Of a stretch of DNA of 64,000 bases, positions 24,932-36,828 are shown piece after piece (within the stretch, counting starts at the first letter, position 1; each line of letters begins with the position of its first letter). A program made the position numbers and the translations under genes. Source of the DNA: Pyricularia pennisetigena (taxonomy: Eukaryota; Ascomycota; Sordariomycetes; Magnaporthales; Pyriculariaceae); NCBI RefSeq assembly GCF_004337985.1, contig NC_043743.1, positions 4,046,580 through 4,110,579 on the forward strand, in the 5' to 3' direction. Under the pieces are notes generated by a model. That model searched no databases. It was not told the origin of the DNA and was given only the letters and a program-made list of their open reading frames with translations.

Positions 24932-25874
24932 ATGGCCGGATCAAAGGCTAACAAAAAGTTTCAAGCTGGTCGGCGTAAAGCCCAGCAAACGTCGCATAGC
25001 CCCCCCTCTTCCTCCCCGAGCACTTCCCCCGTCGGACCTCCACGCATGGACAAGCAAGTCCAGCTCCTTCATCGCTTCTATGAGCCCATGAATCTCCTCT
25101 TTGCCCTTGGCCAGACCCGGGGCGAGCACATCAAGTCCGAGGATGATGGGTCCGCCAGGTTCAAGCGGCGTCGGTTCCTCAACGACCTGGCATACATCTA
25201 CGACTTGGCCAAGGGCGGACCGGCGACCACTGCCATTGCCGTTGAGGAGCAGGCCAACGAGTACATATTCTGGTTTGCTCTCAACGCCACTGGGGAGGCA
25301 TCTACAAATGTCAGGCTGTTCCGGGAGTCGAGTCTGAGAACTATCAGACAGAGTCTCTCACGTGAGCCGGGGGCTACCAGGGAGCTGCTGACTCGAAGGC
25401 TCACGGCCGATTGTGTCGGAGCAGCAAGGAGTCGGATCAAGGAGGAAGTCAGACTTCTCATGTCCAACATCAATTCTTGCATTTCAAAACTTCAAGTTGA
25501 TGCCGGGAAAGGTAAAAGCTACTACTTTTTTGCTCTTAATTCACGGTGCTACTAACTAACAGCTACAGGTAGATAAAGACCTCGGGGCATGGATGGAAGT
25601 CTTTCAGGACCCCGGCCTTGATCATATGGATATATGCTCTCTTGCATACAGGCACAGACATGGTACCCAAATGGAAGTTCTCAGACAGAAAGGGCGACAC
25701 CATAGTCTGCAGGCCGACATCAGTAAAAACTCAACATCTCCCTACACGGGTGTTCAACACTGCATCGGACGGCTGGCAGACCATATACGCCGCCCCATGC
25801 GGCTGATTCAGAACAGGAAGGCGAAGAATGGAAAACAGCATTTTGCACTAGACGAGGATATCACGAGTACCTAG
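24932..25874 (+). pseudogene. Fungal protein of unknown function, 3' end replaced by a retrotransposon relic
   Basis: Exon 1 is 24,932-25,511 and exon 2 is 25,573-25,874. The 61-base intron has GTAAAA, a CTAACTAAC branch region and a TAG acceptor; the two CAG sites just before it would give an immediate stop. The joined frame encodes 293 residues. The N-terminus is basic and Ser/Pro-rich, followed by a conserved-looking helical body (RFLNDLAYIYDLAKGG, then EEQANEYIFWFALNA). Exon 2 continues with LGAWMEVFQDPGLDHMDIC and [15 protein letters not shown], a pattern I associate with a widespread uncharacterised fungal family. At about 25,810 the frame leaves gene sequence: the DNA beyond encodes gypsy reverse transcriptase in another frame, so the last ~20 residues and the stop are foreign. 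I infer a 3' truncation. Whether the shortened protein is made is unknown. Confidence 0.65.
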
Positions 25875-28250
25875 TAATGCCCTTCGGTTTTATTAACGCC
25901 CAGTAAGTTTCCAACCCGTAATTACCCACGCTTTAAGGGAATGTTTCAACATTTTTGTCGTTATTTATCTGGACGATATTTTTATTTTTTCCAAAATGTT
26001 GGAAAATAATAAACAACACGTTTATATAATTTCACAAATATTATAGAACGCCGAACTCCTCATCAAACCCGAAAAAAAGTATTTTTACGGCGAACAAATT
26101 AATTTCCCAAAATACATTATCGCTCCTGGAAAAGCCATGAGGGAAAATTCAAAAGTCCATACAACAAAGGAATAGTTTTAACCGCAAGACGTAAAAAAAG
26201 TTCGAACATTTTTAGGATTCGCAAATTTTTATGAAAGATTTATTAAAGAATACGGCGCGATCGCCACCCCGCTAACCAATATAACTAAAAAAAGGTTGAA
26301 AATCTTAATAAGCGGAGTAAATATAACAGATTTTCGAACAATTACGAAACGCAATAATACGAAAACCAATTTTCAAAGAATTAAATGCATCGAAACTTTT
26401 TGAAATCGAAACCGACATATCTAATTATATGATGAAAAGATAATTTAATTAACGAAACGAAAAAGGAAATTTATATTTTTGCGTTTTTGTTTTACCAAAA
26501 TTATATAAATTAAAGTTTAATTATCAAATTTACGATGAAAAGTGTATAATTATTATTCTTACATTTAAAAAATGGAAATTACAATGATCCGGAATTAAAT
26601 ACGAAACACTTATTTATACGGATTATAAAACCCTGACTAATTCTATTATTAATAGAATATTAGATGAACGATGAATTAGATAGGCAAAACTTCTATTAAA
26701 ATTTTATTTTAAAATTATTTATCAAAAAAATTGAAAATGGTCAGGCCGACGCCTTTAACCGAAAACCAAATCACGAAAGTATAATACCAAAAAGTATGGG
26801 TTATTTCTACGATGAACGAGAACGGAAACCTCTTACAGTACACCGAGACTTTATAACAACGAATACAGTAATGATACCGGAAAATATACGAAAAATTTAC
26901 TAAAATACAATTTATTGATATTAAGGAATTTCCCAAATATGTAAACGGTTAAAACAGCATGATGATTTTAAAACCATATGATATAAATACGAAAAACCAT
27001 TAGAAATTGCGAATTTTGCGCCAAAACCAAATCCGCACAAAATAAATTTTACGGGTTATTATAACCATGACTAGCCCCCGATATAATTTGGCAAATTATT
27101 CCAATCGATTGAATTATTAAATTACCATTTTGGTAAAAAAAACGATTTAACAAAATTTAACATGAAAATATATTAATTATAGTTGATTAATTTACCAAGC
27201 ACGCTTATTTCCTATGATATAAGAAAAATAGCAAAACCGAGAAAATCGCTTATATATTCTTTTGAAATAATTATTAACAGTTACTGATTTCCAAAAAATA
27301 TTATAATCGATAAAGACAATTCTTTTGTGTTTTATATTTGCTAGTTTTTAATGGAATTACTAAAAGCGACCTACCTATAAGCAAATACATGAGTAAAATG
27401 AGTCTTTTAAATACTTAAATAATATTTTAAATATTAAGCAAAGCAGATGTAAAATAATAAGGTATAATTATTATCTACGATATAGTTCGTTTATAATAAT
27501 TTAAGAAACGAAAATACCAAGATAACTCCGTTTTACGCCAATTACGGATTTAATCCTACAATATATGCAAAACCAAAATCCACCATTACGGTGCCACGAA
27601 CCGATAAACAAACAAACGAATTATAATAATTATATAAAAAAGACTTTGACGGAAATTGGAACTTGTACGAAAGAAAATAATAGAGTACGCCAGTTATTAC
27701 CAGATAAAGAAACCATCTTTTCAAAGAAGAAGGAAGGTTTATTTTATTCGACGTCATGTTAAAATATAAACACCAAATAATAAATTTAATTTTAAGGATT
27801 TAAATTTTTAAAAGTAAGAGAGAAATTAACGAAATTGATTACAGATTATTACTACCAAATACCATTCAAATCTGCCCAGAATTCCATATATGGTTATCAA
27901 AACCAGGATTATACAGTACCAATATGTAAAGAATAATCAAAATCGACGCAAAATAAGCTTACGACGTGGAACGAATATTAAATTACAAACGCAATTATGG
28001 CAAACCAAAATACTAAAACATTTAGAGACCTCTTTTAACTCCCTTCAAATTTGCCGGGAACTATTCCGCTAATATTACCCAAAATTAGAATTACAAACAG
28101 GTTAACCAAAAAAGGACGACCAAAAAACAGCACCTACCATTTGTAAAAACTAAATTTATAAGAACCTAATTGTGCGAGTCCGTACCTAGTACCGAAAGCC
28201 AATTAATGACGTCGGCGTAACCAAAAACGCAGTTCCAGAATTAACCTAAA
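25810..28250 (+). mobile_element. Ty3/gypsy retrotransposon pol relic, RIP-degraded
   Basis: Interrupted plus-strand frames spell gypsy pol in order. Reverse transcriptase has [20 protein letters not shown] (about 25,825-25,910) and the catalytic YLDDIFIFS (about 25,965). Then comes the [22 protein letters not shown] connection segment (about 26,215-26,280), RNase H remnants, and KKIENGQADAFNRKPNH (about 26,725-26,775). Integrase pieces include a CAKTKSAQNKFYGLL zinc-region tail (about 27,010-27,055), a VDxFTKHAYF core segment (about 27,180-27,215), and TPFYANYGFNPTIY (about 27,525-27,570). Many TAA/TAG stops and extreme AT content fit C-to-T mutation by RIP. No gag or 5' LTR precedes it: the element begins abruptly inside the RT domain at the junction with the truncated gene. 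It is not functional. Confidence 0.88.
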
Positions 28251-29264
28251 TTTAAAAAACCATCGAAAAACAATTCGTTAACGCCACAACAATTTGTTTC
28301 CGTAATATCTTTTTAATCCAATTTGATACCCAAACAAAAAACTTCAACTTTATTTTTGAATTGGCATAATTGTTTTCTTTTTCTAGACGAGATAAACAAT
28401 AGAAAATAATAGTAAAAACACGTTGGAAACGAAAAATTTGGTCCTTCACTTTAGATTCTTATAATTCCAACTTTTTATTTTTCTTGAATTAAGCGACTTT
28501 TGTGAGGAAAATTATCAACTACCCGACGGAAACACCATATTTAAAAATGATACCCATAAGTTGAAGACCGGAACCGCCGAGATATTGCACTTGCGATTAC
28601 GACAAACGTATTCGTTATAACGGGAATTTATCGCAATTATCCTGTACGATAAACCCCGAAAAAAATAAAAAAAATAAAATATAATTTCGAAACTTTTACA
28701 CGCAACATTATCAACCAAACGTTCACAGCTTGAAATGAAAAAAAAGCCGATTGACGCGACCACGGTTATTATAATCAAACATTTCGCTATTTGAACTAAA
28801 AAAATTCGCCAAAACAATTTTAACAAGGAAACGACCTATTTATACAGCCACGTGATTTGGTTTTTGGAAAAAGGATTTAATATTACGACCAAAGTTTAAA
28901 CGGCCAATAAAAAAAATAACATTGCAGGAAAAATACCGCACCCACCCGAAAAGAGAAAAGAATGAAACAGGATAAATTACGTGACGATGAAATAAAAACC
29001 CGTTTATAATTAGTTTTTAGCAATAATCATTCAGGCAAAATAACCACCCCGCCGGAATAATTATTTATAGCAAATAATTATTTACTCAAAATAGCTACTC
29101 GAATATATAAAACACGTTTATTACCATGTAAATCAGTTCAATTCTAGAATTGCCGGGCAGCAATTAATTTTAAATTTTAGTTAACTTAATACTTATTTAA
29201 GAACAATTATAATTTCACCCCAGCAATTGAGAGTCTCAAGTTACCACTATCAGACGCTCAATTG
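28251..29264. other. AT-rich transposon debris with a possible gypsy 3' LTR
   Basis: Continuation of the RIP-degraded DNA after the integrase region. A purine-rich stretch at 28,948-28,962 (GAAAAGAGAAAAGAA) directly precedes TGAAACAGG. This would suit a polypurine tract followed by a 3' LTR starting TG at 28,963 and perhaps ending CA near 29,225. There is no second LTR copy in the window to confirm it. Confidence 0.35.
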
Positions 29265-31147
29265 CTTTAACCCTAGTCTCAGGGCTCATCCCTGAAGCCC
29301 AAAGCTCCACAATTAATCCACTCCGTTCGCTTCGCTCCACTTCGTGGCTCAATTGCGGCTTTGTAATGTACCTGTGGGTCCATCCAAAAAACGCTTTGGT
29401 TTAGGTCTGAGGACAACTTGTCGATTTTCGCCGTTTATGGCGGTATTTTTGGCCTTTTTTTAACCGAAACTCCTTTATTATTCCACAACTACGCATAATA
29501 TTGAAAAAATAAATTATCGTTGAAAATAGCGTTTAATACCGCTATTAGCAGCAATTCGATTTATTTTATTATTTGTTATAATAACCGAATTCGATACCAC
29601 CTGCCCTTAATCCGTTTATAGCGGTACTGTTTTTTCGATTTTTTTTTCGATTTTCGATTTCTTTTAATATTATTTTTAATTTTTGACCAAATTTTATAAT
29701 TTTTGCACGTGGAGGGTCGTATATGTTTATATATCGTTATACTAAATTTTGGTGCATATATTAGATTATATAAGCAGTTAAATAGGCGGATAGGCAAAGT
29801 ATACACTTTTTTGTATATAATTTACAATCGAAACTCGTTTATATTTTTACCAATTTTAACGATAATAAAACCAAAATTTCAAAAGTCCGATTACGTATAT
29901 AAACAAACGTCCAAATCCCATCCTGCTTATAATATCGGTTTTAAAAATTATTTAATAAAAAAAATGCTAAATGTGTAATTTATAAATCTTTTTGCTTTAT
30001 TTAATTAATTTTATATTATTTTTGTTTTGCGGCCAAATTTTGTGGTTTTTGCACGTGGGGGGTGGCATATATATATTTAATATAACATAACACTTTTGTA
30101 CGTTTATCTAATTATTTTAACCGTTAAATATGCGGATAGGTAAAGTGTATCCAATTTTATATATATTTTGCAATCGAAATGTTTTTATATTTTTACCAAT
30201 TTTAACATTAATGAAACCAAAGTTTGTAAAAATGGATTATAAATATAAATAAACGTTAACGTCAGACCCAATTTACATTACCGGCTTTTTTTATTTTTTT
30301 ATAATAAAAAATGCTAGATTTGTGTTATTTTTATATTTTTTGCTTTATTTAATCGAATAAAATTTATAAAAAAAAACTTTTCTAAAATTTATTAACAAGT
30401 TTATAAAGGAATAAATAAATTAAAAATATTTTCATTTTACCAGTATTTGCGTAAATTATTTAGTTTTTTAACAAATTGTTAATTTACATAAAAATATTAA
30501 TAAAACTTTTATTTTAATCGATAATTGCGTGCATTTTTCAGTGTTAGGCTTACTAAGCCTTAAAAACTGTAATTTCAATTAAAGCTACTATTATATACTA
30601 TTATTTAAAATAAAAATTAAATATAATGAAAAATTACAAATTTTATTTAATATTTTAATATCTTTCCATATACAGTAGCTATTGAAACGCGGCCGGCAGT
30701 CAAAAGATTAACAAACTCCAATTAATTCAACGCAAATTACTATATATTTTTGAAATATTTATTTGTTTTTTTATTCGAATATTTAATTATATATTATAAT
30801 TACACCATTTTTTTTTGCTATTATAATGCGAATATATTATATATACCCGCTATAAACGGTAAAATACTACAAATTATCCTTATATAAATAAAATAATTAT
30901 CAGCGATATCGCAATATTAGGTATATTATTAATAATACCGTTATAAACGGCGAAATGCGACAAATTATCGTTGGTGGTACCGCCATGAACGGCGAAATGC
31001 GACAAAATGTCCTCAAACTAGAACGAGCGCGATCTTTTCGGCTAATGTAATTGGTCGAAAAGCCATGTGGCTGAAAGGTATATGGAGCGCTCGGTCCCCA
31101 CTGCGGAGCAGGGGGGTCTAGTCTGAGCACTGAGACTACTTTAACCC
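29265..31147 (+). mobile_element. 1.86-kb non-coding TIR element, complete copy with 9-bp target duplication
   Basis: The element proper is 29,274-31,138, bounded by TAGTCTCAGGGCTCA at the left and the reverse complement of TAGTCTCAGTGCTCA at the right. The flanking nine bases CTTTAACCC are identical at 29,265-29,273 and 31,139-31,147, a target-site duplication. About 130 bp inside each end lies a second conserved inverted block, TCTGAGGACA...TTGTCG followed by TTTCGCC...GGCGGTA. The interior is very AT-rich with no open frame worth naming. No transposase is present, so it is non-autonomous. TIRs plus 9-bp duplications fit the Mutator-like superfamily best, but the class is inferred. It sits between the gypsy relic and the LVIVD gene. 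Confidence 0.8.
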
Positions 31148-31534
31148 ACTGTATTTTACGATAAGAACAGGTTACCAGATACCTTGATTGTAACAAATAT
31201 GGCATGAAAGTTTCAACACGAGTTTACCGAAAATCTTCATAGCATTCCTCATTGATGAGCTGTTCTTGTGATTACTGGGTATATTTATTATGTAGTGTTA
31301 TTTTTACTGTCGTAACTAAGCCCGGCCTGCAAGTTTGAGCGAATGCAAGCCGATGGCTGGTCAAATTCCCCCCTGGGCCGTGACATACATACAGGCTTCA
31401 CTTGCCATTATAATTCACAGAAAGTGTCCAAGAAGAAGCCTGGAAACGCTTCCACCACCCCAACTGGTTTTTTTTTTCTGACCGTCAACATGACTCTGAT
31501 CTTGGTGGTGCCGTCGTCGCCGACAGCCGCCCCA
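31148..31534. other. Intergenic region
   Basis: Returns to balanced composition about here. It is the 3' region of the minus-strand LVIVD-type gene, and nothing else is seen. Confidence 0.6.
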
Positions 31535-33015
31535 TCAAGTCGAACGGCGGACCGAATAGAGGCCGCGCTCGATGGAGCTGATGAGGACGTTACCGCTTTG
31601 AAAGTAGGGGTAGACGGACCAGGCACCGTTGAAGGTTGCCTCGCCGCCGACCTCGTCGTCCTCGGGGTGAATGTCAAAGTAGGCCACCTCCTCAAAGCCG
31701 GCGCCCGTGTCGTCATGATTGATGGAGGTGACGTTGACGACTCGCAGGCCTGAACCATAGTTTGCCTGCCAGGAAAGCCCGTCGATGATGTACTGGTTGT
31801 GGTCGATGGAGCGCTGTGGGCTCTTGTAAACCCCGCGGAAGACGGGGTAGGCCAGATCCTGGATGTCGACGATGTACGTGGTCGTGTGCTGGTCCGCAGC
31901 GGGGCCCGTCTGATACTGCTCGTCGAGCTCGTCGTCGAGCAGCAGGTAGCGATGATCCTCGGTGACCCAGCCCTGGTGGGTGTAGGTGGCACCGTTGTAA
32001 GTAGTACGCGACAGTTGGCGCGGGATGGTGCGACGCGAGATGTCGACGATGGTGAGGGCGTCCTCGTTGAAGTTGAAGCAGATCTCGCGGCCCTGGTAGG
32101 CAGTCTGAGGGCCGCGGTAGATGACGCACTGAGCATCGTGGACGTAGCCGTCCGATGACACGCAGCCGGCGTCCTGAGGCCGGAGGGGGTTGGACACGTC
32201 AACCATCCACAAGCCGGCGCGGCATTTGAGGCGGTATTCGGTACCCACGGCGGCGATGAGGTCGGTGGCCTCGTTGGCCACAAGGTTGTGGCTGCTACCG
32301 AAGCCGGCAAAGTGCGCGGCAAGGTCCCGGCTCACGCTGTACGAGGGCGGGTTGTCGGGGTCGGCCGTGAGCAGCTTGGTGAGGTCAAAGATTTGCAGGC
32401 CGTGGTCAGGTGCCTCGGAGCCAATGTAGGCATAGTTCTTGATGACTTTGATGTCACGCCACGATGAGGCCACAGTCTGGGTGGGCAGGCGGCCGACGTA
32501 GGTCAGGCTGCCGTCCTTGTGCACCTCGGCAAAGGCGGTACCGTCACTCTGGCCGAGAAGAGCAAACTCGCGACCGCTCGAGGAGTGAGTCCAGCCTGAG
32601 AATTTTTTTTTTTTTTTTTTGAAATGCGAGATTTGGTCAGCGAACGCCTTCCTTGGGTGTATTTATAAGCTTTTTACTTACCCCAGACATCGTTGCCAAC
32701 ACGGGTACGGCTGCCCATGTCCTGGTGCCTAAGGAAACCCACCAGGTCCAAGCCGTTGCACTGATATTCACCCGCCTTGCCGTCGACGCAGGGGGTGGCT
32801 CCCATGGCCTGGTAGCGGTCCATGCTAAAGCGCCCGGCGGCGACATCCTTTTCATGCTGCGTCACCTTCTTCTCGCGCAAGACCGACATTTCGACGGCGT
32901 TGGGTGCCGTGTGCGCCTGGAGGAACTGCGCGTTGAACTGAGACGTGTTGATCTTCTCAGCCACAACAGACCCCGCCAGGGCGGCGAGGAGGACGGAAGA
33001 GACTGTGGCCTTCAT
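31535..33015 (-). CDS. Secreted LVIVD-repeat (choice-of-anchor B type) protein, two exons
   Basis: Exon 1 is 33,015-32,682 and exon 2 is 32,595-31,535; the intron (GTAAGT...CAG, with an 18-base T tract) joins VGNDVW-G-WTHSSSGREFALLG in frame, giving 464 residues. A signal peptide (about 1-19) precedes a Cys-containing segment and then a run of beta-propeller-like units of the LVIVD type: IKVIKNYAYIGSEAPDHGLQIFDLTKL, AGLWMVDVSNPLRP, DALTIVDISRR, TYIVDIQDLAYPVFRG and SGLRVVNVTS. Such proteins occur in bacteria and fungi, where they are annotated choice-of-anchor B or 'regulatory P domain' proteins; no enzymatic role is established. The gene is intact although RIP-degraded DNA begins less than 400 bp from its 3' end. 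Confidence 0.85.
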
Positions 33016-33156
33016 GGTGACGAGCTCTTGACGAGGAGAAAGAGGAGGGAAGAGAAAAATTCCTGTTCCAAGGTTGGCTGCCTTGACAAAGGTGACGAGC
33101 GATTAGCAGCCATTGAACACAGGATGGATAGGGCAATTCATATACTGTATTATTAC

Positions 33157-33190
<34 letters not shown>

Positions 33191-36100
33191 TTGTCTTTCT
33201 TTTGCTGCCAAGTGCTCGCTAATTCTTTATAACATTTGGAGATAAGCATTTGGCAATATTGGCCGGTCCAAGGCCCCGGAATGGAAGCTCGTCTCGATAG
33301 GCAGATGAGTCTTTGGATTCTCCCAACATTTCATTACACGTAGATATGGTTCGCTATCCACAGATACGGTTCATTCCTCACAAATGCACATGGCTGCAGG
33401 TTGGCAGGCAAGCAGGGTTCTTGACCAACGCTGGTTTCTTGGCGTCGCGTCGGTTGCCCATTGTGAGCTTCCTCTTTCAATATAGCGATCAACATCAGTA
33501 ATTAAATTCCCCAAGGCTCTTCAATGACAGCCACTGCGCACCAAAGGCACGTCGAAGGGCCAGCGCTAGTTCTGTGCGGAGCTGGGGGGTTGCATGCCGA
33601 TCGCCGAATGCCCAGAAACTGGGTGCAGCTTTCTCCGAGTTACCCCGGGGCGGGTTGGCATGTTGAAGTTCCCCACATCAGTTACGATAAGTATACGTCA
33701 AGACTTGGCGAATGGGGGACGCCATGGCTTATATATTGATGTGTTCTGCCGCTTTTCCGGACACGGTCACCGGCATGAGCTTTTGCTGTATGTTTGTCTA
33801 CAGTATTTGTGAACTTGACCTCCCTGTCTCTCCCATCAATGACAATGCTAAGGACGACAGTTGCCGAGGTCTAACATGATGGGTGGTGAAGCTTCCTAAC
33901 TTTTGTAGATTACAATTGGGCAACCCGCTCGACGACAAAGTTTACCTCGGTACACGGTCTCCTTGTTGAAGGCCGCCAAGTTAACTGTCAGTTTGTAAAG
34001 GGCCTGTATTCTCTGCTCTTATTTAGTTTTACAAGCGGGCTGAATGGGCTATATTACCAAGAAGCTATGGACACTGGTCGCGCTCTCCTTCTCTTGCTCA
34101 ACAACAATGATGTGTATCCGCCTCATGGTGACCCCGAGAGTCACCATCCTCGCTTCAGTTGCATATAGGCACATTCGCTAGCACCTTTATCCAGGCCTCA
34201 GATGACCAAAAGTGCTGTTCATTTGCACTCAAAAGGGATCTCGCTAGGAACACTGGGGACGCCGGTCGCGGGGGTAAAGCACTTGATGTTTTTATGGTGT
34301 GGCTGACTTGGGATGTTGATAAACCTCGGACAAAGTATCCATCACTTGATCCCAGGAAAACCCGAAGTCCATAGGAATTCGGCCACCAAGTTGCCTTCGC
34401 AACAAACTGCCAAATAAGTCCCCAATTTTTTGCTGTTTGGTTGCTACTTGCAACTCTTGTGCGGTTAGGACCCTCGGTTCCTGAAGGCTCTGAAGCTGTT
34501 TGGCTCTGCTCAGGGGACGTAGTGGCGGGTATTGTATATTGCCACAAGCGATGCAACTACCTCTGAATTTATCACACGGCCGCCACAGAGCTGTAGGTCG
34601 CCGCCTTAGCCCGACATCACGGCCCATTGGGAATCGCTGCTCGCCATGGGCATATTATATGGCCACTAAACCACGTTTTACATTGTGCCGTGCATCTACT
34701 ACGCAGCGCTTATCCTTTGGCGCAAGAATATTATGATGAGTTTCCTGGCCAGATGTAGTCCTAAGTGCCACAGAGATCGGGGTTATCACGATGATGGCGC
34801 GCGCCTTCTGCCCGCCCTTTCGGGACTCCACGGGCAAGAACTTCTCTCATTGGCCAGCGTCAGATAACGGTCGCTGGATTGAAACCCGTTCGTTTTTTTT
34901 TCCGTGGCCGTGGGCTGCGTTTCCCTTCACACTCGTCCAACGGAGGCGGAAAACAGGCGGCATGTCTCAGCCTCCTCCTGCGCAGCCAAAGAATTGCCTC
35001 GATACTGACTCGCTTATCCAAATCATGTTCAGGGATCCTCTTTGTCATTTCAGGTTCTACCTTACTTGCTAGCCCGGCGGTGGTTTGTATGGATCATAGC
35101 TATAATGGAGGGACAAATATTGCTTTTCTATGGGTGTGGTTCTGGGCAGGCAGTTTGTTATTGGTGGCCTGGTTTGTGTCATTTGCATATTTGGACTCTA
35201 TTCAACCAAGTAAGGAAAGCCTTGATTCTTTAGGTGTATTGTGTGACAATGATTGGGCCAGACTATCTAGCGGTGACCTCTGGCTAGCCAGCGCCGAGGT
35301 CCACTCAGCACCAACATCATAATAGACCCCTTGCGTCTTGAGACTTTTCCCCAGCCAAACTCCACCCAAATCTGTCCCGCCTGTCCTAACTTGCGACTTG
35401 CTTTGTTCAGAACATATGATGGAAAACGCGTAACGCACTACAAAGGATACCACAGAAAGCAATCCTGCGCAAATCGATTTGTACGTATGTATATTAGTAC
35501 TATATATCTGTATCCAAACAATCAATTTGACGTCCATGAATAAAACCTTGGAAAATTGAAAAAAAAAAAAAAGAAAATACGCCCAATCAATTACCGTACT
35601 CCCGTGCTTAACGGCATCTAATAATGCAGATCTTTGACGCTTTAATCTCTGGCAGGGTTCCAGGTTTTCCACTGTTGATGTTTTTGATAGTCGTCCTTTG
35701 AAGCCGAGAGGCAGATTTGTTATCTAAAGCATTGTCGGATGGACCAGGCAAGTATTTTAAGACCCCGGTGACGAAAAAGCAATGTCGTCAATGCAAAGAA
35801 TTGCGATGCTTCCCCAGTCGGATATGATGCGACAACCCTACACAAAATGTGGACAAGGAGTTCATTGCATCACAGGACGGCACATTTGGTAATTGACAGG
35901 AGTATGTAGCTACAATTGAAGGACAGAAGTACCGACAATTTTTATTATTGACACAATGAAGTGATTTTTAAAATTTTGTATAATCAATTGTAAATTGAAA
36001 TTATAATAACCTAAAATTCCATGAAGATGGTATACTATTGCTGAAAACGTTTATCCATTAATTTTTTAACGGGGTTATCCACTAATTTGCAACTTCTACA

Positions 36101-36828
36101 ACTACCGTATTCACTAGTAAACAAAAGCTTCAACTTTCCATCTTGAAATTTCACCAAAGTCAATTTTACGGTCCGTAATCATAATAACATTTTGGATTTG
36201 AAGAGCGACGAGCTGAATGAGTCAAGTTAATATATTATAGTAAAATCTTTTAATTCATACCGGCTTTACTTTGTACAGTGCTTTTAATTAGAAAAGGGTG
36301 ACCTTTTCCCAATTTTGTATGGGAAAATGCGGAAAAGTCGATACTTTCGTCTCCCCACTTTAATCATTTAAAGTCTCGTTATGCTCACAAAATGTATCTT
36401 GGGCTAAATCGGCCCCTTTGTCGTTCGTTTTATGCACATGACACAGTGATTTTTGCTCTACCTGTTGAAGGTAATGTTGGTTTGTTCATCTCTTTCTCGG
36501 CAACCTCCGGACTTTGACGAATGACATGTAATACGACTGCCAAAAATAAATACGGTCCACTTAATAATTAGTTTGAACAAGATTCTAATTTATACCTGGC
36601 AGGGATGTGACGTGTAAAAGAAGAGGAACAAGTGGTTATACACATACATACATTTGTATATATACCAACATTCTTTTTACCTTCTTAAAAGTGGATTGTT
36701 TCCTCCAATACTACAAGTATTGCTTCAGTCCTTTTTAACCAAACAGACCTCTTTTTACTGTTACTATTCCTTTTAAACAGCCTTCACAAGACGCATACTT
36801 CCTTCAGAGTTCAAATTTAACCGTTACG
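33016..36828. other. Gene-poor 3.8-kb interval with possible gene debris
   Basis: This contains an ATT/TAT microsatellite at about 33,155-33,191. The rest holds only short open frames on both strands. Two were looked at closely: a 111-codon minus-strand frame at 34,292-34,627 with a Cys-x2-Cys pair and a helical C-terminal half, and a hydrophobic plus-strand stretch near 35,070-35,290 that vaguely recalls the end of a sugar transporter. Neither is supported enough to call. From about 35,900 to 36,750 the DNA becomes clearly AT-richer. Confidence 0.45.
33155..33191. repeat. ATT trinucleotide microsatellite
   Basis: About twelve TAT/ATT units in the promoter region of the LVIVD-type gene, roughly 140 bases upstream of its start codon. 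Confidence 0.85.

Noticed and set aside
29576..30000. Repeated 70-100 residue ORFs (for example at 29,576, 29,703, 49,732, 50,021, 51,201, 63,338) that look like a conserved protein family
   Set aside because: They are the same segment of the 1.86-kb repeat read in both orientations. Their similarity is DNA-level repeat identity, with biased Ile/Tyr/Lys composition from AT-rich DNA.
34292..34627. 111-codon minus-strand frame with a Cys-x2-Cys pair
   Set aside because: I recognise no family, it overlaps another frame of equal quality, and no signal peptide or splice context supports it.
35070..35290. Hydrophobic frame (GGTNIAFLWVWFWAGSLLL) resembling the end of a sugar transporter
   Set aside because: Too short, without a neighbouring transporter segment or splice structure. 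Kept only as possible debris.
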